From the NCBI GenBank assembly GCA_035528395.1, contig DATKYR010000269.1:1-64000 (forward strand): a stretch of DNA of 64,000 bases, read 5' to 3'. The notes beneath the pieces are model-generated. The model was given only the letters and a program-made list of their open reading frames with translations, made no database searches and was not told where the DNA came from. Source of the DNA: NIOZ-UU13 sp035528395 (GTDB taxonomy: Bacteria > Planctomycetota > Phycisphaerae > Sedimentisphaerales > Anaerobacaceae). Shown here piece by piece: positions 19,609-28,040 of this stretch. The first letter of the stretch is position 1; each line of letters opens with the position of its first letter. The position numbers were made by a program, and so were the translations under genes.

Positions 19609-20433
19609 ATGTCAAATGTTTATCTCGGTGTCAATATGGAGTTCGTACGGCATGCCGATAAGCCGTTTGAGTGGGGTGTGGAAAAGGCGGCGGAGCTGGG
19701 CTATGAATATGTCGAGCCGATGGTACACTGGGGACGAGAGCTGCTGAGTGAGGCGGGATATTTCCACAGTGTATCTATGTTAGACGACCCGTACCGGATT
19801 AAACGAGCTTGTGAAAAGGCTGGTATTAAGCTTTCCGGTCTTTCGGCGCATACACCATTGTGCAAACCGGAGATCAGTACGGAGTATCTTAAACAGGCAA
19901 TTAGATTTGCCGCTGAATGCGGCGCGCCGGTTGTGAACACAGATGAAGGGCCCAAGCCCGAATGGTCGACCGAGGAAGAAGACCATGTACTGATGCGTTA
20001 TGTATTGAAAGAAGCGGCGGCAGTTGCGGAAGCCCGCGGGATACTGATTGGCCTTGAGCCGCACCAGCAGTACAGCCAACATCCGGATGGCTTGGATAAG
20101 ATATATAAACTGGTTGATTCTCAAGCCATTGGCATCAACTTCGATACCGGCAACAGTTACCTGTCCGGTCACGACCCGATTGAGTGGCTTAAGCGGGTAA
20201 AAGATAGGTTGGTGCACCTGCATGCCAAGGATATTTCGGTGCAGCAATCTGAGGATGAGCGCGGGAAGGTAACCGGTACACCGGTGGGTTGTGCCTGTGG
20301 TGAAGGAGTTATTGATTGGAAACAGGTGGTGGAAATATGCAACGAGCTGCCTCGGGATATTGTTTTCAGCGTGGAATGTGGTACAGTGGAACAAGCCGAG
20401 CGAAGTATCAGCCATCTAAAACAACTGGTGTAG
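19609..20433 (+). CDS. Sugar phosphate isomerase/epimerase-like TIM-barrel protein
   Basis: Cytoplasmic protein of 274 residues, xylose isomerase-like (AP_endonuc_2) TIM barrel. Likely metal ligands are the glutamate in IGLEPHQQYS, the aspartate in INFDTGNSYL, the histidine in VHLHAKDI and the glutamate in FSVECGT. Family members isomerise or epimerise sugars, and some cleave 3-keto glycosides. TAAGGAG precedes the start. It lies 48 bases before the GH38-like gene, so the two are probably co-transcribed. The exact substrate cannot be read from sequence. Confidence 0.8.
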   Translation: MSNVYLGVNMEFVRHADKPFEWGVEKAAELGYEYVEPMVHWGRELLSEAGYFHSVSMLDDPYRIKRACEKAGIKLSGLSAHTPLCKPEISTEYLKQAIRFAAECGAPVVNTDEGPKPEWSTEEEDHVLMRYVLKEAAAVAEARGILIGLEPHQQYSQHPDGLDKIYKLVDSQAIGINFDTGNSYLSGHDPIEWLKRVKDRLVHLHAKDISVQQSEDERGKVTGTPVGCACGEGVIDWKQVVEICNELPRDIVFSVECGTVEQAERSISHLKQLV

Positions 20434-20481
20434 TGATCGCAGGGCTTAGCTATATATTTATGTACGTCTCAGGAGGCTTCT

Positions 20482-23061
20482 ATGCTTCAAACCAAAAGAA
20501 ATTTATTGTTCAGAAAAATGCTTTGGCGATGCTTCCTGGTCATTTTAGTTTTCGAGCTGGTGGACGAAGTCTGCGTTGCTGATAAAGCGGCAAAATTATT
20601 AGACGGGCAGAGCAAACGTGCCCATTCTGAGACAGTGGCTGCGGAGGGTGAAGCTGCGTCACCACTTTATCTGCTGACTTATGACCACGGTGGAGTGGTA
20701 CTCTGGGGCCAGGAGCATTTCCTGGAACACCTTCGTAGTGCCGTTGAGTGGCTGGACCGCTACCCCAGCTTTAAGATAGGGTTGGAAAACGAAGCTTATA
20801 CTTATGATTATTTAGCTGAGCATAATCCTGAAGTGTTAAAGGAAATATGTGAATACCTGCAACGTTATCCGGGACGGTTTGGAATAGGAACTTGTACCTA
20901 CGGCCAGCCATTGTCTGTGTTCATCAACGAGGAATCCAATATCCGTCAAATCGGCTATGCTTTAGAGGCGGACCGGCGTCATTTCGGCTGCGCGCCGAAT
21001 GTTTATCTGATGAGCGAGCACGCCATGCACAGCCAGATTCCACAAATACTCAAGGGATTTGGTTTTACAGGCTCTATCATGCGTACACACTACATGATGT
21101 ATGGTTTTAATCCGACCTTTAATGTGGCAATAGGCTGGTGGGTGGGATTAGACGGCTCGCGCATTGCAACGATTCCCACTTACGTTGGCGAGGGAGCAGA
21201 ATTTGGGCGCACGACAAAAGACAACTGGATTTTGACCCGCTATCCCGGACCACAGTGCGATACCCCGTTGGAAAAATTCCGTGAAGATTTTGCACACATT
21301 AAGCCACTTCTGGCCACACGTGCTGACGATTCGGGCTTGCGTCGTGAGGAGCTTGTTAGAAAGTACGAGGGCAAAGAACAGTACCAGTGGATACTTCTTG
21401 AAGAGATATTCCCTGCATTTCCTGCTCCTAAGAAAGAATTAAAGACGGTTCCCAATGATTTTCATGTACGGATGCCATGGGGCTATTGCGGCAATGAGAT
21501 TTGGAATACAAGCCGTCGTGCAGAGGTGGGAGTACTGACGGCGGAACGATTAGCGGCAATAGAGCATCTGCTCGGGGGTGCGGACCACGAGAACGAGGTT
21601 CGCCAGGCATGGGAAAACCTGCTGATTGCACAACACCATGATGTACAGATATGCGGATTGCTTCCTGACGCCCGCAAATTCCTCACAGCTTCACTGACAG
21701 CTTCCGGCCGTGTTAAGGATACATGTTTGCGTTACATGGCCTCATGTATGGAAGGTGGAAAGATTGCACAGGTAACTGTGTTTAATCCAAACTCGTGGCC
21801 CCGCAAGGAGTGGGTCGAGGTTATGGTCTCTTTGCCGAAAGGTGCTGCCAAAGCCCTCGGAGTGCAGCGCGTCAACAAAAAGGTACCAGCAGCAATGTTA
21901 TCAGCAGACCGCTATTCCGATGGAAGTATTCAGACGGCCTATATGACAATTCCGGCTGATGTTCCGGCGCTGGGGTTTGTGTCCTATGCACTCGTGCCAA
22001 CACAGGACAAGCCGGTACAAAAGAGTACGGGCATTGAGATAGATAAGGAGAATCTGTGTATCACAACACCGCATATGGTGGTTCGCTTCAATCAGGAAGG
22101 GGGAATACACTCAATTGTGGACCGGAACACTCAAGAAAGCCTATTAAAATCCGGCCAAAGAAGCGGCTTCTTTGCCGGCAAAATTGACGGTCGGCACTGC
22201 GAGTCAAAGGGTTTGTGGGTCCTTGAGCCCGGTCGCAACGGAGCACCATGGGCGATGGCTCGTGAAAGTGGTGTGATTGGCAGCATTCCTTATACACTGG
22301 AGATTGTTTTACGAGCGGATAGCCCGCGACTTGATTGTCGGGTCCGTTTTCAGTTTCAAGGTCAGAAAATTGGTCGCCTCAGCGATAATATGCGGGATTC
22401 CGAATCACCCTTTGTGCACGAAGAGAAGTTACGTTTCAAAATTTTTCCGGCGGTCGGAGACAACAGCCTCGGAGTGCGTGACCTTCCTTTTGCTATTGCT
22501 GAGACTTCGGACCGCTATATAAACGGTCTTTATTGGACAGCACTAACGGATGGCAGTAAAGGCTTGGCGGTTTTCAATCGAGGCACTATGGGCTCTGTTC
22601 GCGAGGCGGACGGGAGTTTTTCGGTTCCTCTGGCATACGCTATGTATTATGTTTGGGGCACTCGGATGCTCAACGGTGATTTCATCTACGAATTTTCACT
22701 TTATCCCTTTAGCGGAGACTGGCGCCAGGCAGACCTGCATCGACGTGCGTTAGAGTACAACTTCCCTTGTGTTGGTGTTTGTACTGCTCCTGGGGACGGC
22801 CGTCTCGGAAGCGAGTTGCGTTTGTTGGAGGTCGCTTCTTCGGATGTGGTTGTTTCCGCCCTGTATAGCAGGGAAGGAAAAAGCTATGTTAGGATGTATG
22901 AATACCGGGGGTGTAACAGCCGTGCCTCGCTCGACTACCTACCGGGAACAGCTCGATTGGCCGAGGTGGATCTTGCAGGGCGCGATGGTGAAGCCGTGTC
23001 TGGGTCGCTAACTTTTCGGCCCTGGCAGATTCACACAGTTCGGATTGAACCGTTGAAGTAA
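20482..23061 (+). CDS. GH38-like (alpha-mannosidase family) glycoside hydrolase, divergent active site
   Basis: Protein of 859 residues with a hydrophobic N-terminal segment (about 10-30) and AGGAGG before ATG. The overall order fits GH38: an N-terminal (beta/alpha) domain to about residue 300, a helical part with the family motif QHHD at 384-387, and a C-terminal beta-rich domain. The nucleophile position that usually reads DxFG before an 'IPQIL' segment here reads SEHAMHSQIPQIL (S178, E179). The N-terminal zinc motif HxD is also not evident (TYDHGG). The substrate or even hydrolytic activity is therefore uncertain. It is followed at 23160 by a sulfatase, suggesting action on sulfated glycans. 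Confidence 0.7.
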   Translation: MLQTKRNLLFRKMLWRCFLVILVFELVDEVCVADKAAKLLDGQSKRAHSETVAAEGEAASPLYLLTYDHGGVVLWGQEHFLEHLRSAVEWLDRYPSFKIGLENEAYTYDYLAEHNPEVLKEICEYLQRYPGRFGIGTCTYGQPLSVFINEESNIRQIGYALEADRRHFGCAPNVYLMSEHAMHSQIPQILKGFGFTGSIMRTHYMMYGFNPTFNVAIGWWVGLDGSRIATIPTYVGEGAEFGRTTKDNWILTRYPGPQCDTPLEKFREDFAHIKPLLATRADDSGLRREELVRKYEGKEQYQWILLEEIFPAFPAPKKELKTVPNDFHVRMPWGYCGNEIWNTSRRAEVGVLTAERLAAIEHLLGGADHENEVRQAWENLLIAQHHDVQICGLLPDARKFLTASLTASGRVKDTCLRYMASCMEGGKIAQVTVFNPNSWPRKEWVEVMVSLPKGAAKALGVQRVNKKVPAAMLSADRYSDGSIQTAYMTIPADVPALGFVSYALVPTQDKPVQKSTGIEIDKENLCITTPHMVVRFNQEGGIHSIVDRNTQESLLKSGQRSGFFAGKIDGRHCESKGLWVLEPGRNGAPWAMARESGVIGSIPYTLEIVLRADSPRLDCRVRFQFQGQKIGRLSDNMRDSESPFVHEEKLRFKIFPAVGDNSLGVRDLPFAIAETSDRYINGLYWTALTDGSKGLAVFNRGTMGSVREADGSFSVPLAYAMYYVWGTRMLNGDFIYEFSLYPFSGDWRQADLHRRALEYNFPCVGVCTAPGDGRLGSELRLLEVASSDVVVSALYSREGKSYVRMYEYRGCNSRASLDYLPGTARLAEVDLAGRDGEAVSGSLTFRPWQIHTVRIEPLK

Positions 23062-23159
23062 TTGCTTTCAGAGGGATTGTAAATTCTGTACTGATTTTAT
23101 CTGGATTCCTGTTGGTCGTTGAAGAGCCGATAGTTAATGGTAACGCTTAGGAAGGTCTT

Positions 23160-24614
23160 ATGAAAAATAGATATATTGGAAGAAGAGAGTTTTTGCAGAG
23201 TGCCGGGCTTGGAGCAGCTTCGGTTTTCTTAGGGTCGGGTTTAGCGGGATGTGCCGGCGCGCAGTTTCTTGGCGCAAAGTCCGCGCGAAAGCCAAATCTT
23301 GTCTTTATCTTCGCTGACCAATGGCGAGCACAGGCGACAGGTTATTTCGGTGACCCCAATGCCCAAACACCTAACTTAGATAAACTTGCGAAAGAAAGCA
23401 TCAATTTCACTAATGCCGTATCAGGTTGTCCGGTGTGCACCCCGTATCGCGCGAGTTTAATAACAGGGCAGTACTGGCTTACACACGGCCTCTTTTATAA
23501 CGACAAGCCATTGAATCCTGAAGCGACGACTATCGGCAAGGTATATAGCCAGGCCGGTTATGAAACCGGATATATCGGTAAATGGCACGTTGATGGTCAC
23601 GGCAGAAGCGTCTTTATTCCCGAAGAAAGAAGGCAGGGCTTTAAATTCTGGAAGGTCTGTGAATGCACGCATAACTATAACAAATCACTTTACTATGCCG
23701 AGACAGACACCAAACAATACTGGGATGGTTATGATGCCATCGCCCAGACCCGCGAAGCTCAAAAATACATTTGGCAATATGCAAACAAAACTCCGTTTGT
23801 TCTGTTTATGTCGTGGGGTCCGCCCCATGCCCCATATCATACGGCTCCGGATAAATATCGAAGTAAGTTCTCCGCAGACAAAATTATCCTTCATCCCAAT
23901 GTCCCTGAGTCCCTAAAGAAAAAGGCACGGGAAGAATTGGCCGGTTATTATGCCCATATTGCTGCATTGGATGACTGCATTAGAGATGTTCTTGAGACGC
24001 TAAAAGAATGTGGTATCGAAGAAAATACAATTTTTGTCTTCACATCCGACCACGGTGATATGTTGCATTCTCACAGTCAGACTAAAAAACAAAAGCCATG
24101 GGATGAATCGGTCAGAGTTCCTTTTTTATTGCGCTATCCTGCAGCACATGGGGAAACAGGCAAAAAGATTGATGTGCCGATTAACACACCTGACATTATG
24201 CCGACACTGCTTGGCTTGAGCGGTATTGCGATTCCAAAATCGATTGAGGGCAAGGATTTCTCGGGCGTGATTAAAGGAACACAGTCGCCGGACAACGATG
24301 CGGCTTTGATAATGTGCCCGGTGCCGTTCCATCAATGGAATTATAAGCGGGGTGGTCGGGAATATCGCGGGGTGCGAACGCGACGTTATACCTATGTGCG
24401 GGATATTAACGGCCCCTGGCTGCTTTATGATAATCAGACAGACCCATATCAACTGGAAAATCTGTGTAATAATCCAGAGTACGCTCAAATCCGGCAAAAG
24501 CTGGGAAAGATATTATCTCGAAAGCTAAAAGAAACAAATGACAAATTTCTACCCGGCCCCAAATATATGGCCATGTGGGATTATCAGTGGGACGGAACAG
24601 ATGGGCCAAAGTAA
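23160..24614 (+). CDS. Tat-exported sulfatase (formylglycine type), probable lipoprotein
   Basis: Arylsulfatase-family enzyme of 484 residues that would remove sulfate esters from carbohydrate. The N-terminus has a twin-arginine motif (GRREFLQSAGLG) and then a lipobox-like GLAGC near residue 31, suggesting a Tat-exported lipoprotein. The formylglycine motif CTPYRASLITG places the modified cysteine at residue 93. Metal-binding sequence FADQWRAQ near 50 and TSDHGDML near 300 are present. Length is normal for the family. No formylglycine-generating enzyme or anSME is encoded in the window. It is co-directional with the GH38-like gene (98 bases) and the DUF6807 gene (33 bases). Confidence 0.9.
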   Translation: MKNRYIGRREFLQSAGLGAASVFLGSGLAGCAGAQFLGAKSARKPNLVFIFADQWRAQATGYFGDPNAQTPNLDKLAKESINFTNAVSGCPVCTPYRASLITGQYWLTHGLFYNDKPLNPEATTIGKVYSQAGYETGYIGKWHVDGHGRSVFIPEERRQGFKFWKVCECTHNYNKSLYYAETDTKQYWDGYDAIAQTREAQKYIWQYANKTPFVLFMSWGPPHAPYHTAPDKYRSKFSADKIILHPNVPESLKKKAREELAGYYAHIAALDDCIRDVLETLKECGIEENTIFVFTSDHGDMLHSHSQTKKQKPWDESVRVPFLLRYPAAHGETGKKIDVPINTPDIMPTLLGLSGIAIPKSIEGKDFSGVIKGTQSPDNDAALIMCPVPFHQWNYKRGGREYRGVRTRRYTYVRDINGPWLLYDNQTDPYQLENLCNNPEYAQIRQKLGKILSRKLKETNDKFLPGPKYMAMWDYQWDGTDGPK

Positions 24615-24647
24615 GTTTATTAAAAAGTAGCTGAAGGAGAAGTGATT

Positions 24648-25586
24648 ATGGAAAAGTTCAAAAGTATTACCATTATTCTTTTGTTGGCCATCGGTTTTTT
24701 TGCTGTTTCGGATACGACATTTGCGGAAAACCCTATGCGGATTACTACGGAGGAAAATATCATTTCGGTTTACACAGGCGATAGTGTTTTGATGCGATAT
24801 CATTACCGGGACGTGCCTTTCAAACCGTATGTGCAGCAGTTATTCTCGCCAAGTGGCATAAATATTCTACGCGATGCCCCCTCTGACCACCTGCATCATC
24901 ACGCCTTGATGTTTGCAGTTGCCGTGGATGGTGTAAACTTCTGGGAAGAGCAGCAGGCACCAGGCCGTCAAGCCCATCAGTCCTTTGCCGAGGTGAAAAT
25001 CGGCAAACGCAATGATGTACCCGATGCGGGTTTTACGGAACAGCTCAACTGGTTAAATCCACGCAGTCAGGAGTTATTGCTCAAGGAGTCCCGCACAATC
25101 GAAATCTGTCAGTTGGATGAATTTAAGGCCACGCTGTTAAATTGGCAATCAACCCTTGCCGTGCCGTCCGGAAAAGAATCAGTGACGCTTACGGGTTCCC
25201 ATTACTTCGGTTTGGGAATGCGTTTTTTGAAATCTATGGATACTGGTGGTCAGTTCCGCAACGCTGAGGGCAGGACCGGCGATGTCGTGCGTGGTGACGA
25301 ACGGCTCGTGCGAGCAAGGTGGTGCGTCTATATCGCCGAGGCGAACGGCAAACCTGTTACGGTTGCTATGTTCGGCCATCCGGATAATATGCGTCATCCG
25401 ACACAGTGGTTTACGATGACTAAGCCATTCGCTTACCTTTCAGCCACGCTGAACCTGCACAGAGAGCCGTTGAAGGTGACATCGGATAAACCGCTGGTAT
25501 TACGTTATGCCGTTGCCGTGTGGGACAATCGAGTCGAAAACGAACAAATCGAAAACGTTTATAACTGGTGGGTAAATAGCAAGTAA
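24648..25586 (+). CDS. DUF6807 (PmoA-like) secreted protein
   Basis: Exported protein of 312 residues with a signal peptide ending TTFA. ATG 24648 is preferred over a GTG two codons earlier because GAAGGAG lies upstream. It matches the family once labelled 'methane oxygenase PmoA', now DUF6807: RYHYRDVPFKPYVQQLFSP, then SDHLHHHALMF and FGHPDNMRHPTQWF. The histidine-rich DHLHHH motif is conserved. The PmoA label is misleading; members sit in carbohydrate loci and their reaction is unknown. It lies between a sulfatase and a Gfo/Idh oxidoreductase, 28 bases before the latter. Confidence 0.8.
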   Translation: MEKFKSITIILLLAIGFFAVSDTTFAENPMRITTEENIISVYTGDSVLMRYHYRDVPFKPYVQQLFSPSGINILRDAPSDHLHHHALMFAVAVDGVNFWEEQQAPGRQAHQSFAEVKIGKRNDVPDAGFTEQLNWLNPRSQELLLKESRTIEICQLDEFKATLLNWQSTLAVPSGKESVTLTGSHYFGLGMRFLKSMDTGGQFRNAEGRTGDVVRGDERLVRARWCVYIAEANGKPVTVAMFGHPDNMRHPTQWFTMTKPFAYLSATLNLHREPLKVTSDKPLVLRYAVAVWDNRVENEQIENVYNWWVNSK

Positions 25587-25614
25587 TAATATAAACTGAA
25601 TTGAGGAGAAAACT

Positions 25615-26913
25615 ATGCGTGACAAACAAAAATCACTGGAAAAGACGGTTCGCAGTCTGACGCGTCGGCAGTTCATTCGCCGGGCCGGTGTGGCCGCGGC
25701 GACGGTTACAATTGCAGGTACATCTGCGAAACTTGCCGTCGGCAAGAGTGCCAACGAGCGTATCGGAGTTGGCTTCATCGGTTGCGGCGGTCGAAGCCAG
25801 GCTCACCTTAAGGCTGTGTATTACCTTAAGAGCCAGGGCGCAAATGTGGATATTGTTGCGGCCTGTGACGCTTATCGACCACGAATGCAGAAAGTCGCGG
25901 ACGGCTACAATGCCAAAGGGTATATGGACTATCGCGACCTGCTTGCTGATGGGAACGTCGATGTCGTCTGTATTGCCACGCCGGACCATCACCACGGCTA
26001 TCAGGCGATTGACGCTGTCCGCGCAGGCAAAGATGTTTACTGCGAAAAACCGGTAACACACTGGCGGCAGTTCGAGCTGACAAAGCGATTGGCGGTAGAG
26101 GTGAAAAAAAGCGGCCGGGTCTTCCAGCTCGGCACGCAGGGTATGTACGATTCGGCCTGGTGGCAAATGAAAAAGCTGATTGCGGACGGGCTGATAGGTC
26201 AGCCTGTCCATGCCGAGTGCGGCTATTTCCGTGTAGGTGACTGGGGTGAGCGAGGTATGCCAATCGATGATGCTGACGCCATGCCCGGTTCCGATTTGAA
26301 CTGGGAGGCCTTTCTCGGTGATGCACCGAAGCGTCCTTTTGATGTGAGTCGATTCTTCTGCTGGCGGATGTACGAGGATTATTCGGGCGGGCCTTCGACC
26401 GATTTGTTTCCGCATAGTTTGACACCGGTGCTGTCTATGCTTGGGGTTACCATGCCCGGTACAGTCGTGGCTACGGGCGGCAAGTTCCGTTATCAGGAGC
26501 GTGAGATACCAGATACGTTTAATATGCTCATCGATTATCCCGAGAAGATTACAGTAGCTGTGCTTGGGACGCAGGCTAATAACCATCCAGGCACCGACAG
26601 CCGGGGTTCGGGACAGCGGATACCCGTTGTTCGTGGATGGGAAGGCACACTCACAATCGAAAAGAACGAAATCGTTTTTACGCCCGCCGACGGTTCCAAG
26701 AAAAAAACCCAGCGTTTTGCCATCGAGCACGGGGAAGACTTCGTAGGATACTGGCAGAAATTCCTTGACTGCTGCCGTTCGCGCCAGCAGCAGACATTAA
26801 GCCCAATGGATTTAGCATACCATGTGCAAACGGCATTACAAATGGGTATGCTCGGTTTGCGCCAGGGCAAGGTCGCGCGGTTCGACCCGGAAAAAGAGAA
26901 GATTCTCCTGTAA
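25615..26913 (+). CDS. Tat-exported Gfo/Idh/MocA family oxidoreductase
   Basis: Protein of 432 residues. An N-terminal extension carries LTRRQFIRRAGVAAA, a twin-arginine signal. The NAD-binding region (VGFIGCGGRSQAH, VAACDAY) and the CEKP motif at 143-146 follow. The histidine-rich PDHHHGY is typical of the exported subgroup. A long open frame exists on the opposite strand (25633-26730) but lacks family features and is a shadow of this GC-rich coding strand. It is the last gene of the run that starts at 19609. Confidence 0.85.
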   Translation: MRDKQKSLEKTVRSLTRRQFIRRAGVAAATVTIAGTSAKLAVGKSANERIGVGFIGCGGRSQAHLKAVYYLKSQGANVDIVAACDAYRPRMQKVADGYNAKGYMDYRDLLADGNVDVVCIATPDHHHGYQAIDAVRAGKDVYCEKPVTHWRQFELTKRLAVEVKKSGRVFQLGTQGMYDSAWWQMKKLIADGLIGQPVHAECGYFRVGDWGERGMPIDDADAMPGSDLNWEAFLGDAPKRPFDVSRFFCWRMYEDYSGGPSTDLFPHSLTPVLSMLGVTMPGTVVATGGKFRYQEREIPDTFNMLIDYPEKITVAVLGTQANNHPGTDSRGSGQRIPVVRGWEGTLTIEKNEIVFTPADGSKKKTQRFAIEHGEDFVGYWQKFLDCCRSRQQQTLSPMDLAYHVQTALQMGMLGLRQGKVARFDPEKEKILL

Positions 26914-26987
26914 GATATATAAGAAACTTAAGCAATATATTTCCACGCCCTTACGGATGTGGCATTTCCCGGGGCGGGTAAAGCCCG

Positions 26988-27002
26988 TCCGACTTCGTCG
27001 GA
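26988..27002. other. Short stem-loop downstream of the oxidoreductase gene
   Basis: TCCGAC-TTC-GTCGGA forms a 6-bp hairpin directly after GGGCGGGTAAAGCCCG, which is itself partly self-complementary. Together they may end the upstream transcript, although no T-run follows. Confidence 0.3.
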
Positions 27003-27163
27003 TACTTCAATCTATGGGCTTATGCACCGTAGTATTTCGAAGGAAGAAAGTGGTTTTTTCCGCTCAATTCGTGTATTATGTCGGAAGTATAAGCTCGGTG
27101 GCGTAACCGGGCGTCAAGCTATTGAGGAGATTTCGAGGAACAACAGAATCAGAGGAGCTTATT

Positions 27164-27979
27164 ATGAAAGAAAGAACAAGGGCGATTAAAATGGTTGTTT
27201 GCCTGCTTTTGGTGGCAACGGTTTTAGGTGTAAGCAGCTACGCTGCAATGGAAATCAGGAAATACGGCGTACACGATAAGGAGCGGCCGAATCCATCGGT
27301 CATAACACCTCCCAAAGAGTTTGGCCAGCCGCCGTCTGATGCGATTGTCCTTTTCGACGGTGAAGATACCTCAGAATGGGAAAGTGAAAAAGGTGGGGGC
27401 AATGTGAAATGGAAGGTCGAAAACGGCTATATGGAGGTCATCAATAAAACAGGGGGAATTCGCACTAAAAAGTTATTCGGTAATTGTCAGTTACATATTG
27501 AGTGGTGTACACCGGAAGGTATTGACCCTAAGATAACCGACCAGAAGCGCAGCAACAGCGGTGTTTTCTTTATGGACAGGTACGAAGTGCAGGTACTCGA
27601 TTCATACACAGATGACAACTACAAAACCAACAGAACTTATGCCGATGGGCAGGCCTCAGCAATTTACGGCCAGAATCCACCGATGGTCAATGTCTGTCGT
27701 AAACCCGGTGAATGGCAAAGTTACGATATCAGCTTCCTTAGCCCGATATTCGATGAAAACGGCAAGTGTATTCGCAAGGCCCGCATTACGATTTTGCACA
27801 ACGGCATTGTTGTCCACAATAACCTCGAGATAGAGGGCACCACATCTCACAAGAGAAAAGCCAGTTACACTCCTCACGGCGAGGGGCGAATCCATCTTCA
27901 AGACCATGGCAACCCTCTCCGCTTTCGTAACATCTGGATACGCGAGCTGCCCGAACAGCCTTACCTGATTGAAGATTGA
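27164..27979 (+). CDS. DUF1080 (3-keto-disaccharide hydrolase-like) secreted protein
   Basis: Exported protein of 271 residues with a signal peptide ending SSYA. ATG 27164 follows AGAGGAG; an open frame from 27122 has no such site. The DUF1080 fold is recognised from IVLFDGEDTSEW, NSGVFFMDRYEVQVLDS and LQDHGNPLRFRNIWIRE. Pfam names the family 3-keto-disaccharide hydrolase, and relatives hydrolyse glycosides after oxidation at C3. The nearby Gfo/Idh proteins could supply that oxidation; this pairing is inferred. The PhoD-like gene follows after 61 bases. Confidence 0.85.
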   Translation: MKERTRAIKMVVCLLLVATVLGVSSYAAMEIRKYGVHDKERPNPSVITPPKEFGQPPSDAIVLFDGEDTSEWESEKGGGNVKWKVENGYMEVINKTGGIRTKKLFGNCQLHIEWCTPEGIDPKITDQKRSNSGVFFMDRYEVQVLDSYTDDNYKTNRTYADGQASAIYGQNPPMVNVCRKPGEWQSYDISFLSPIFDENGKCIRKARITILHNGIVVHNNLEIEGTTSHKRKASYTPHGEGRIHLQDHGNPLRFRNIWIRELPEQPYLIED

Positions 27980-28040
27980 TAATTTATCGTTGCTTTTGTA
28001 AATGAAGGGAAACAGTAATATAAAAAGGAAAGGAATAAAA

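Noticed and set aside
24642..24647. GTG two codons upstream as start of the DUF6807 gene
   Set aside because: ATG 24648 sits at better spacing from GAAGGAG and directly begins the signal peptide.
25633..26730. 365-codon open frame on the minus strand
   Set aside because: Lies opposite a clear Gfo/Idh oxidoreductase with Tat signal and CEKP motif; the antisense frame has no family features.
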